This document shows positions 1 through 5,553 of a DNA stretch of 5,761 nucleotides, piece by piece. The notes below the pieces were generated by a model. That model worked only from the letters and a program-made list of their open reading frames with translations, ran no database searches and was not told where the DNA came from. Made by a program: the position numbers and the translations under genes. The DNA lies in contig PWMP01000055.1 in the NCBI GenBank assembly GCA_003558145.1, forward strand, positions 1-5,761. Reading direction: 5' to 3'. This DNA is from Elusimicrobiota bacterium. Its GTDB lineage: Bacteria; CG03; SLGR01; PWQF01. Each line of letters opens with the position of its first letter. Position 1 is the stretch's first letter.

Positions 1-418
1 GATCCTCAAAGCCCTCTACCGCAATAACGGCTTCATCATCGGAAAGCTGCCGGATCTCATAATCCGCATAAAGGTCGGGTCCGGCAGGAACCACTGCCCG
101 GCCGAAAAGATAGGCCTGGCGTTTTGTTTTATAAAGATGCCTGTAAATGTCTTCTTCAACTTCAACCCAGGGGAGGTCTTTAAGCAAAGTAAAATTACTT
201 TCAAACCAACTGCGGTCTTCATCTGTAAAACACCTCACGGCCCGGCGGTAAGAACGGTGATCAGCCACAATCCGCAGCGTCTTGGAATGAAGAATATATG
301 ATTCGTAAGTTGCCCGGGGGGTTGAGTAATCCGCAAGGTCTTCCAGTCCGCATCCCGTAATAAAAAGAAAAGCGGCCGCAAACATCATAAAATATTTTAT
401 TTTTACATACATTTGCAT
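1..418 (-). CDS. putative lipoprotein, 5' part only (runs off left edge)
   Basis: This is an open frame of 139 codons from ATG 418 with no stop before the window edge, so the C-terminus is missing. The N-terminus is a lipoprotein signal peptide. It has a short start with lysines (K6, K8), a hydrophobic stretch at about residues 10-21, and lipobox I-T-G-C with the lipidated cysteine at residue 23 (bases 352-350). The residue after it is Gly, not Asp. The mature part is soluble and rich in charged and aromatic residues, and I do not recognise it. The segment after the cysteine (STPRATYESYI, later FTDEDRSWF) loosely recalls small NTF2-like lipoproteins, but this is weak. Start choice is ATG 418 or in-frame ATG 412. 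The only SD-like string (AAGGA, 439-435) lies 16 bases before ATG 418, which is far. The gene begins 40 bases after the tRNA and no terminator separates them, so it may be read from the same transcript. Confidence 0.75.
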   Translation of the reverse strand, partial: MQMYVKIKYFMMFAAAFLFITGCGLEDLADYSTPRATYESYILHSKTLRIVADHRSYRRAVRCFTDEDRSWFESNFTLLKDLPWVEVEEDIYRHLYKTKRQAYLFGRAVVPAGPDLYADYEIRQLSDDEAVIAVEGFED

Positions 419-437
419 AAGATAATTTACTTTTTCC

Positions 438-451
438 TTAAAGCGCTTTAA
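438..451. promoter_or_regulatory. 14-bp perfect palindrome, possible operator
   Basis: TTAAAGCGCTTTAA is an exact inverted repeat between the tRNA 3' end and the lipoprotein start. It overlaps the only SD-like AAGGA of the lipoprotein gene. The CG-centred core AAAGCGCTTT resembles operators of LacI/GalR-family regulators, including cre-type sites. No U-run follows on either strand, so it is not an intrinsic terminator. The regulatory role is inference from shape and position; no regulator gene lies in the window. Confidence 0.3.
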
Positions 452-457
452 AAACGG

Positions 458-534
458 TGGTAGCGGAGGAGGGACTCGAACCCCCGACACAAGGATTATG
501 ATTCCTCTGCTCTGACCGGCTGAGCTACTCCGCC
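458..534 (-). tRNA. tRNA with anticodon CAU (probably elongator Met; Ile2 possible)
   Basis: A full cloverleaf can be drawn on the minus strand, with G1 at 534 and an encoded CCA at 460-458. The acceptor stem GGCGGAG pairs with CTCCGCU, with a G1-U72 wobble, U8, A9 and discriminator A73. The D stem is GCUC/GAGC. The anticodon stem GAGGA/UCCUU has loop AUCAUAA, giving anticodon CAU. The variable loop is GUGUC. The T stem is GGGGG/CCCUC with T loop UUCGAGU. It is not the initiator: it lacks the C1-A72 mismatch and the three G-C pairs of the anticodon stem. CAU can also belong to tRNA-Ile2, whose C34 is changed to lysidine by TilS. The G4-C69 and G5-C68 pairs differ from the C-G pairs of E. coli Ile2, so Met is favoured but not proven. 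It sits 55 bases after the preceding coding region. Confidence 0.93.
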
Positions 535-538
535 ACTT

Positions 539-555
539 AAAAACCATACCGGTTT
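539..555 (-). terminator. weak terminator-like hairpin after the operon
   Basis: On the minus strand AAACC (555-551) can pair with GGUUU (545-541) around a 5-base loop, and the 3' arm runs into five U (543-539). The stem has only 5 bp with two G-C pairs, so termination would be poor. It lies between the cyclophilin-like gene and the tRNA, 35 bases after the stop codon, which is a sensible place for a partial terminator. It is reported only as a candidate. Confidence 0.2.
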
Positions 556-589
556 CATCTGCCGAAAACTGCTGTATTCGAATCGACGC

Positions 590-1030
590 TTAAGTAGTCT
601 TATAGTAAATTGCCGCTGTTTTTTCAACTCTTTCCGGCAGTATTACGTTAATTGTTTCCTTTAATTTTTCTATTACTACTGAGCCGCCGGAATTAAATTT
701 TTTAAACTCTTCGGGCTGCCCGTCAAGTTTTCCAAATACATTGACGGCGCTGGCAGGCCTTATTTCATCTCCCTGCGAGGCCGGAGTAGGCCCGAAGAAT
801 ATACAGAAAGCGCTTCCTGACGGCCAGTATCCCAGATCCCCCTTATCTACTGTTTCACGGCCGTCTTCGCCAGGCAGGTCCACGGGAATTGAAAAATAAA
901 TTTCATCTCCCCACAAATTACCTGAGCCCTTAATGGGAAGCGCATCTGCTATCGCCTGCGCGGTACGGCTCTTATTGAGCGTCGCGGTCATTTCAATTTC
1001 CGGAGTTTTTATCAGAATTTTATCCGTCAT
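590..1030 (-). CDS. cyclophilin-like fold protein (DUF369/TM1367-like family)
   Basis: This encodes a 146-residue cytosolic protein with no signal peptide or membrane segment. It shows the family signatures of the cyclophilin-like domain known from Thermotoga TM1367: W40-GDEIYFSIPV-50, then D65-LGYWPSGSAFCIFFGPTP-83, then R91-PASAVNVFGKL. These core strands match TM1367 closely as I remember it. The last 25 or so residues, ending in YYKTT, extend a little beyond the family core. The fold resembles cyclophilin, but the family is not an established prolyl isomerase and its biochemical role is unknown to me. The start is certain: AGGAGG at 1044-1039 lies 8 bases before ATG 1030. It begins 24 bases after the stop of the ferredoxin-Ogg2 ORF and is the last protein gene of the apparent operon. 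Confidence 0.9.
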   Translation of the reverse strand: MTDKILIKTPEIEMTATLNKSRTAQAIADALPIKGSGNLWGDEIYFSIPVDLPGEDGRETVDKGDLGYWPSGSAFCIFFGPTPASQGDEIRPASAVNVFGKLDGQPEEFKKFNSGGSVVIEKLKETINVILPERVEKTAAIYYKTT

Positions 1031-1054
1031 TGCTTTTTCCTCCTGATTTTATGT

Positions 1055-2155
1055 TTACTTGAAAAAATACCCTGTTTCGCTGAACCAGAAAACCATATCA
1101 AGAGCGTCAAGGGGTATTTCAACCCTGCATGCGAATTCTTTCATCTTTTTTTCTATTTCAATGTATTTTTTTCTGTCGATGCTTTCCGGGATTTTTTTTA
1201 TTACCCCGTGCGCTGCAAGCTCCTTGAGTATATGCCTGTCAAGTATGGCTATTTCACTGCCTTTTCCTATATTCCTCAAAAAATGGCTTGCTTCTTTAAG
1301 TCCGTAGCCCGTAACGCTTTTGACAAGCCTGTCGCGCAGGATATAAATATCTTTTTCTTCCAGAAACTTTTTGAGCCTGATTTTGGCGCAATCAGTAAAT
1401 GCATCCCTTGTACGGACAATATAGGACGCTTTATTGTTAGGGAATCTTACTCCTCTTAAATATTGGCGTATTTTCTCTTTAGAGCCGGTATAAAGAACAG
1501 AATTTTCCTTAAGTTTTTTAACGGCTGCCTCCGCCGCAACAGCTTTGCTCTGAGGAGTCATTATACAAAAACACATTTCCGCAAAAATTTCTTTATCCGA
1601 AGAGCATCCCGTCCTGCGAAACTCTTCAAACCTCCGCTCTATTTCCTTTTTATTTTTTCTGTATATTTCTTTTATATGCATTTTTTTACTTCTTTGCGCC
1701 GCAGAAGAGTCTACTTTTACCGCTCTGTGAGGCCTGACAGGGCACACATTCTGACAGCGCCCGCAGCCCATGCACAAGTCCGGAAGAATTTCAGGTCGGA
1801 GAAAAATATGCCCTTCCTTCTGCAATATGCCAACAGCATTTCCCGGAACGGGACAATTGTAGCGGCATTGAAGACACTGACTATCTCCGATCCAGGGAAG
1901 GCATTTGGAAGTATCTATAGCAGCGGTTACAATTATAAGCAGTGCAGGTATAATGGCAGGGATAAAAAATCTGCCGGCGGCGGATGCTGTCAATGAAAGA
2001 TGGGGGTTCGCAGTAAAAAAAATACGGTCAACAGACGGAAGTAACCAGAGTAAGACTATAAAAAGAAATAGAAAAAAGCCCTGAAAGGTTCTCCTGGCAT
2101 GAACCAGGGCGCCGGGTTTAAATTTTCCCTTTTTTCTCTTTAAAGTCAATTTCAC
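1055..2155 (-). CDS. ogg: membrane ferredoxin fused to archaeal-type 8-oxoguanine DNA glycosylase/AP lyase (Ogg2)
   Basis: This is a single 366-codon frame with two unrelated parts. Residues 1-158 have a Lys/Arg-rich N-terminus, a membrane helix at about 24-40, a loop, a second helix at about 62-80, then an eight-cysteine ferredoxin domain. Its cysteines are C85, C94, C97, C101-P and C128-x2-C131-x2-C134-x3-C138-P, enough for two [4Fe-4S] clusters. The positive-inside pattern puts both ends in the cytoplasm. Residues 159-366 (208 residues, from an internal Met) match full-length archaeal Ogg2 of about 207 residues. They carry the helix-hairpin-helix GYGLKEASHFLRN with Schiff-base Lys K287, the catalytic Asp D306 in AILDRHIL, and a C-terminal Lys as in M. 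jannaschii Ogg. Ogg2 removes 8-oxoguanine and cleaves the abasic site. The start is GTG 2155: TGA lies three codons upstream in frame and TTG 2149 is the only close alternative. The SD is weak and the gene overlaps the clpB end by 38 bases, suggesting coupled translation. See the finding on the junction: the fusion may be real, or two adjacent genes joined by an indel error. Confidence 0.85.
   Translation of the reverse strand: MKLTLKRKKGKFKPGALVHARRTFQGFFLFLFIVLLWLLPSVDRIFFTANPHLSLTASAAGRFFIPAIIPALLIIVTAAIDTSKCLPWIGDSQCLQCRYNCPVPGNAVGILQKEGHIFLRPEILPDLCMGCGRCQNVCPVRPHRAVKVDSSAAQRSKKMHIKEIYRKNKKEIERRFEEFRRTGCSSDKEIFAEMCFCIMTPQSKAVAAEAAVKKLKENSVLYTGSKEKIRQYLRGVRFPNNKASYIVRTRDAFTDCAKIRLKKFLEEKDIYILRDRLVKSVTGYGLKEASHFLRNIGKGSEIAILDRHILKELAAHGVIKKIPESIDRKKYIEIEKKMKEFACRVEIPLDALDMVFWFSETGYFFK
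1679..1687 (-). other. seven-A run at the ferredoxin/Ogg2 junction
   Basis: The minus strand reads AGT then seven A (1687-1681) then TG, so the last A is also the A of the internal ATG (1681-1679), residue 159. That ATG is where a free Ogg2 would begin. In the sequence as given the frame passes through. One A fewer would stop the ferredoxin frame at TAA after CysIle. One A more would stop it within about ten codons. Both alternatives give two overlapping genes instead of one. The upstream AAAGAAG is at best a weak ribosome binding site for internal initiation. Confidence 0.7.
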
Positions 2156-4421
2156 CGTCTTTCACGTCGGCCATAATTTTTGTTCCCGGCTTGTATTTTC
2201 CACTTATAAGAGATGACGAAAGATTGTTTGTTATCATCCTCCTTATGGTCCTTTTCAGCGGCCGGGCTCCGTAAACCGGATCGTACCCGCGTTCGGCAAG
2301 CAGTTCTTCCGCCTTTGGAGTAAGTTCAAGTTGTATCTTTTTATCTTTAAGATAACCCCTGAGTTCGTCCAACTGGATTTTTACAATCTCTCTTATGTTT
2401 TCTTTTCCCAGCCGGTTAAATATTATAACCTCATCTATTCTGTTCAGGAATTCCGGACGGAATGTTTTTCTCAGTTCTTCCATTACCATGTTTTCATCCG
2501 TTCCTTCAGATGCGGCTATATGCGTACTGCCAACATTTGACGTCATAATTATTATACTGTTTCTGAAATCAACGGTGCGTCCCTGACCGTCGGTAAGCCG
2601 ACCGTCATCAAGAACCTGCAGAAGTATATTGAAAACATCCGGATGCGCTTTTTCTATTTCGTCAAGAAGTATTACCGAATAGGGCCTCCTGCGTACTGTT
2701 TCGGTCAGCTGGCCCCCTTCTTCATACCCTACGTATCCCGGAGGCGCCCCTATCAGGCGCGCTACCGAATGTTTTTCCATATACTCGCTCATATCTATCC
2801 GTACGAGAGCCCTTTCATCGTCAAAAAGAAATTCTGCAAGGCGACGGGTAAGTTCGGTTTTACCGACTCCCGTGGGACCCAGAAAAATAAAAGTGCCTAC
2901 GGGACGTTCCCTGTCCTGAAGGCCGGCGCGGGCCCGGCGAACGGCTTCGGATACAAGTTTTACCGCGCTATCCTGGCCTACTACTCTTTCCATTATCTTA
3001 TCTTCCATCTTCAGCAGCTTCTGTATTTCGCTCTGCATCATTTTTGAAACGGGTATGCCTGTCCATTTTGAAACCACTTCGGCAATATCTTCGTCATCAA
3101 CTTCTTCTTTTAACAGCCGCATATTTTTCTGCAGGGCGTTCAGCTCGTCTGTCTTACAAGAAAGCTCCTTTTCCAGGGATGCAATTACACCGTATTTAAG
3201 TTCGCCGGCTTTTTCGTAGTCGGCATCCCTTTCGGCTTTTTCCAGTTCAACGCGCTTTTTTTCTATGTTGTCCTTTATCTGCCGGATACTCATAATTATG
3301 TCCCGTTCGCGCTGCCAGTGTCCTTTTAATCTTGATGCCTCTTCTTTAAGGTCCGCAAGCTGTTTTTCAATCTTTTTCAGTCGGGATGCAGACGCTGAAT
3401 CTTTTTCTTTTTTCAGAACTGTTTTTTCGATCTCAAGCTGGCCGATTTTTCTTTCTATCTCGTCTATTTCCGCCGGAAGGGATTCTATCTCTATGTGAAG
3501 CCTGCTTGCTGCTTCGTCCATAAGGTCAATTGCCTTGTCCGGAAGAAACCTGTCGGTTATATACCTGTTGGAAAGCACCGCCGCGGCTACTATAGCAGAA
3601 TCCTTTATTTTTATTCCGTGGTAAACTTCGTAGCGCTCCTTAAGTCCCCTGAGTATGGCTATTGTGTCGTCTACTCCCGGCTCTCCTATGAAAACCTGCT
3701 GGAATCTACGCTCAAGGGCGGGATCTTTTTCAATATGTTTTCGGTATTCGTCCAGAGTGGTGGCGCCAACGCACCTCAGTTCGCCGCGGGCAAGAGCGGG
3801 TTTAAGCATGTTTGAAGCATCAATGGCTCCTTCTGCCGCGCCCGCGCCTACAACAGTATGAAGTTCGTCAATAAACATTATTATGCCGCCTTCTGAAGAG
3901 GTCACTTCCTTAAGTACCGCTTTAAGGCGGTCTTCAAACTCACCCCTGAACTTGGCTCCGGCAAGCAGCGTTCCCATATCCAGGGATACTACCTTTTTGT
4001 TTTTTAAAGATTCGGGCACGTCCCCCTCCGCGATACGGCGGGCGAGTCCTTCGGCTATAGCGGTTTTGCCTACTCCCGGATCTCCTATCAATACGGGATT
4101 GTTTTTTGTCCTTCTGGACAGGACCTGCATAACACGGCGTATTTCATCGTCACGGCCTATAACAGGATCAAGCTTTCCTTTGAGAGCAAGCTCTGTAAGA
4201 TCGCGGGTATATTTTTCAAGCGCCCGGTATTTGTCTTCGGCTCCCGGGTCACAGGCGCGCTGGGGCCCCCTTATATCAGTGACAGCTTTTTGAAGTTTTT
4301 CCCGGGTAATGCCGTTTGAACTGAATATGCGGGAAATCTCTCCGCTGCGTTCAGAAGCCATGGCCAGCAGTATGTGTTCGGAAGAGATAAACTCATCTTT
4401 CAGTTTTTCGGATTCACGCAA
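2118..4421 (-). CDS. clpB: ClpB disaggregase, main body after frameshift (both AAA+ domains)
   Basis: ClpB is the hexameric AAA+ chaperone that threads proteins out of aggregates together with DnaK. This 767-codon piece continues the N-domain and holds all later domains. Adding 93 residues from the upstream piece gives 860, a normal ClpB length, and aligns with E. coli numbering. Domain 1 has Walker A GDPGVGKT with Lys at 212, Walker B FIDE with Glu at 279, and arginine fingers in ALERRF at 331/332. The M-domain coiled coil spans fragment residues about 311-440. Domain 2 has Walker A GPTGVGKT (fragment 515-522), Walker B LLDEIE (586-590) and pore loop GYVGYEEGG. The first pore loop is GAKFRGEFE, with Phe at 251 where E. 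coli has Tyr. The listed start TTG 4421 has no SD and lies inside the N-domain, so it is the point where the frame resumes, not a genuine start. A shortened protein might still be made from ATG 4361. The end overlaps the next gene by 38 bases. Confidence 0.92.
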   Translation of the reverse strand: MRESEKLKDEFISSEHILLAMASERSGEISRIFSSNGITREKLQKAVTDIRGPQRACDPGAEDKYRALEKYTRDLTELALKGKLDPVIGRDDEIRRVMQVLSRRTKNNPVLIGDPGVGKTAIAEGLARRIAEGDVPESLKNKKVVSLDMGTLLAGAKFRGEFEDRLKAVLKEVTSSEGGIIMFIDELHTVVGAGAAEGAIDASNMLKPALARGELRCVGATTLDEYRKHIEKDPALERRFQQVFIGEPGVDDTIAILRGLKERYEVYHGIKIKDSAIVAAAVLSNRYITDRFLPDKAIDLMDEAASRLHIEIESLPAEIDEIERKIGQLEIEKTVLKKEKDSASASRLKKIEKQLADLKEEASRLKGHWQRERDIIMSIRQIKDNIEKKRVELEKAERDADYEKAGELKYGVIASLEKELSCKTDELNALQKNMRLLKEEVDDEDIAEVVSKWTGIPVSKMMQSEIQKLLKMEDKIMERVVGQDSAVKLVSEAVRRARAGLQDRERPVGTFIFLGPTGVGKTELTRRLAEFLFDDERALVRIDMSEYMEKHSVARLIGAPPGYVGYEEGGQLTETVRRRPYSVILLDEIEKAHPDVFNILLQVLDDGRLTDGQGRTVDFRNSIIIMTSNVGSTHIAASEGTDENMVMEELRKTFRPEFLNRIDEVIIFNRLGKENIREIVKIQLDELRGYLKDKKIQLELTPKAEELLAERGYDPVYGARPLKRTIRRMITNNLSSSLISGKYKPGTKIMADVKDGEIDFKEKKGKI

Positions 4422-4699
4422 GCGCTATTCAGAATTTTTTCCAGATTTTTTGACATGTATACGCTGCCGCCGGATACTTTTGGCTTTTTATTCAGGCTGG
4501 CAGTAATATCCGCAATAACGGTTTCAGGTCTGATTTCAAGCTTGTCAAAAACCGAAGCGGCAAGCGAATTTTCCTGCTGAAGCATTGCAAGAAGCAGGTG
4601 CTGGGCGTCTAATTCCTGGTTTTCAAATTCAGACGCGACGCCCTGCATATTCTGCAGAGCCTGCTGCGTTTTAGTTGTAAATTTATCAGGTCTTATCAT
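4400..4699 (-). CDS. clpB: ClpB N-terminal domain fragment, truncated by frameshift
   Basis: This is a 99-codon frame holding the first 93 residues of ClpB (Clp-N repeat: start MIRPDKFTTK, then AQHLLLAMLQQE, then SKNLEKILNSA), followed by six foreign residues and TGA at 4402-4400. The start ATG 4699 is secure: GAGGAGG at 4718-4712 lies 12 bases upstream, and the residues match the usual ClpB N-terminus. It begins 6 bases after the FmdB stop. Homology passes into the 2118-4421 frame at A93/L94 (bases 4423-4419). The Clp-N domain helps bind large aggregates; alone, without ATPase domains, this fragment would not act as a disaggregase. Confidence 0.93.
   Translation of the reverse strand: MIRPDKFTTKTQQALQNMQGVASEFENQELDAQHLLLAMLQQENSLAASVFDKLEIRPETVIADITASLNKKPKVSGGSVYMSKNLEKILNSACVNPKN
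4419..4424 (-). other. clpB: one-base frameshift inside clpB
   Basis: The minus strand reads AAT AGC GC TTG CGT GAA. The expected protein is N-S-A-L-R-E-S-E-K-L, which needs GCN TTG, so one base is missing between the Ala and Leu codons. No X-XXY-YYZ slippery heptamer is present at the site, so programmed -1 frameshifting is unlikely. Everything on both sides is well conserved and no other lesion is seen in 860 codons. This fits a sequencing or assembly error, or a very recent mutation. Confidence 0.9.
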
Positions 4700-4705
4700 T
4701 TATGA

Positions 4706-4921
4706 TTATTTCCTCCTCAAGCTGCAGCCGCCGGGGCATTGCCCTCCGCACGGCGGCTGACTTTCCCGTGACGATTTACCTACACTGAAAGCAGATAAAA
4801 GTTTTTTAACCTCCGTGCCGGAACATCCGGGGCATTTTATCTCGTCGCTGCTGCCGCTTACCCCGGAAAGATACTCAAAGCTCTTGCCGCACTTAAGACA
4901 CTGGTAGCTGTATATGGGCAC
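4706..4921 (-). CDS. FmdB-family zinc ribbon protein
   Basis: This is a 71-residue protein starting MPIYSYQC, the standard opening of the FmdB family (putative regulatory protein, zinc ribbon). It has two CxxC knuckles, C8/C11 and C30/C33, likely binding one zinc. A flexible tail rich in Gly and Cys (C58, C62, C66) is also common in this family. The true function of the family is unsettled; the regulator label comes from formamidase operons. The start is GTG 4921, accepted because the family N-terminus begins exactly there, although no good SD is present. Only 6 bases separate it from the thioredoxin stop, so translation is probably coupled. It ends 6 bases before clpB, and the clpB ribosome binding site lies in its last codons. 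Confidence 0.92.
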   Translation of the reverse strand: MPIYSYQCLKCGKSFEYLSGVSGSSDEIKCPGCSGTEVKKLLSAFSVGKSSRESQPPCGGQCPGGCSLRRK

Positions 4922-4927
4922 GGCTTT

Positions 4928-5245
4928 TTATATGTGAGAACTCACTTTTTCCATAATCTGCTCTTTGGGGATCGCTCCGGTAATCTGTTCCACTGATTCG
5001 CCGTCTTTAAAAATAATCATTGTAGGTATGCTCATTATTCCGTATTTAGAAGCGGTATCGCGGGCTTCGTCTACGTTCAGTTTACATACCTTCAGCTTTC
5101 CTTCATTTTCCTGCGATATCTCGTCTATAACAGGCGCAAGCATCCTGCACGGCATACACCACTGCGCCCAGAAATCAACCAGAACCGGCACGTCCGAATT
5201 AAGGACCTCCTGCTGAAAATTGCCGTCATTAACTTCAATGCTCAT
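4928..5245 (-). CDS. trxA: thioredoxin
   Basis: This is a cytosolic thiol-disulfide reductase of 105 residues, the usual thioredoxin length, with no signal peptide. The active site is W-C-M-P-C-R in VDFWAQWCMPCRMLAP, with Met where most thioredoxins have Gly. The cis-proline motif SIPTMIIFKDGE and the helix before the C-terminus are present. ATG 5245 is chosen over GTG 5266, which would add seven residues (MYKKECK) encoded by the ribosome binding site itself. AAGGAG at 5257-5252 sits 6 bases before ATG 5245, and the ATG overlaps the ArsR stop in an ATGA arrangement. Such overlap means tight translational coupling, so thioredoxin output should follow the repressor's transcription. Confidence 0.95.
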   Translation of the reverse strand: MSIEVNDGNFQQEVLNSDVPVLVDFWAQWCMPCRMLAPVIDEISQENEGKLKVCKLNVDEARDTASKYGIMSIPTMIIFKDGESVEQITGAIPKEQIMEKVSSHI

Positions 5246-5526
5246 TTTACACTCCTTTTTATACACTTAAACAACTCTTGCGCCGCCTTGGGACAGACAA
5301 CAAAGTAACATCTTTTTTTTCCGTCCCTGCGGTAGTCAACTATACCCGCCTGACGCAGAATGAGCAGGTGCTGCGAAACATTAGCCTGACTTATATCAAG
5401 TTTTTCTTCTACTTCACCCACGCATAATTCACGCTGAAGCAGACGCTCTACTATCATAAGACGCGCAGGATGGGCAAAAGCTTTTAACACCAGCGCTCTT
5501 TTTCTGTAACGTATTTCTATGTTCAT
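5242..5526 (-). CDS. ArsR-family winged-helix repressor
   Basis: This is a 94-residue dimeric DNA-binding protein typical of ArsR/SmtB regulators. LKAFAHPARLMIVERLL at about 14-30 is followed by ELCVGEVEEKL. The recognition region is DISQANVSQHLLILRQAGIV (45-63), and the wing is DYRRDGKKRCYFV. The usual metal-binding ELCVCD motif is reduced to one cysteine (ELCVGE, C35). Other cysteines are C73, C78 and C88, so a classical alpha-3 As(III) site is not evident. A thiol or redox signal is possible but unproven. It is the first gene of the run, 4 bases overlapping thioredoxin, and starts at ATG 5526, the only ATG after the upstream in-frame stop. No SD is visible and the predicted leader is only about a dozen bases. 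It likely represses its own operon through the inverted repeat at its start. Confidence 0.92.
   Translation of the reverse strand: MNIEIRYRKRALVLKAFAHPARLMIVERLLQRELCVGEVEEKLDISQANVSQHLLILRQAGIVDYRRDGKKRCYFVVCPKAAQELFKCIKRSVK
5252..5257 (-). promoter_or_regulatory. ribosome binding site of thioredoxin
   Basis: AAGGAG lies 6 bases before ATG 5245, inside the last codons of the ArsR gene. It decides the thioredoxin start, because the alternative GTG 5266 lies upstream of this site. Confidence 0.85.
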
Positions 5527-5553
5527 ATTCTTATATTCTAATATTATTATATG
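5524..5553. promoter_or_regulatory. imperfect 30-bp inverted repeat, probable ArsR auto-operator
   Basis: CATAT at 5524-5528 mirrors ATATG at 5549-5553, and ATATT at 5533-5537 mirrors AATAT at 5540-5544. In all 11 of 15 symmetric pairs match. The repeat covers the -10 box, the predicted transcription start and the ATG of the ArsR gene, an ideal place for repression. ArsR-family sites are typically AT-rich imperfect dyads at the promoter of their own gene. The region is very AT-rich, which raises chance symmetry, so direct binding is inference. Confidence 0.6.

Noticed and set aside
543..571. Dedicated promoter for the tRNA (TATGGT at 548-543)
   Set aside because: No acceptable -35 box lies 16-18 bases upstream, so the tRNA may instead be read from the upstream transcript.
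1463..1996. Plus-strand open frame of 177 codons
   Set aside because: It lies wholly opposite the ferredoxin-Ogg2 gene, has no SD, and its translation shows no recognisable domain. The minus-strand frame has clear motifs throughout.
3883..4293. Plus-strand open frame of 136 codons opposite clpB
   Set aside because: It is Ser/Arg/Pro-rich shadow translation of the conserved ClpB domain 1; the minus-strand Walker motifs settle the strand.
4361..4421. The 767-codon frame as an independent gene starting at TTG 4421
   Set aside because: TTG 4421 has no ribosome binding site and falls in the middle of the Clp-N domain; it is only the first start-like codon after the frameshift.
4400..4430. Programmed -1 ribosomal frameshift in clpB
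   Set aside because: No slippery heptamer is present at the frame change, and I know of no ClpB that needs frameshifting. An indel explains it more simply.
5246..5266. GTG 5266 as thioredoxin start
   Set aside because: The extra seven codons are made of the ribosome binding site itself, and ATG 5245 is correctly spaced from AAGGAG and overlaps the ArsR stop.
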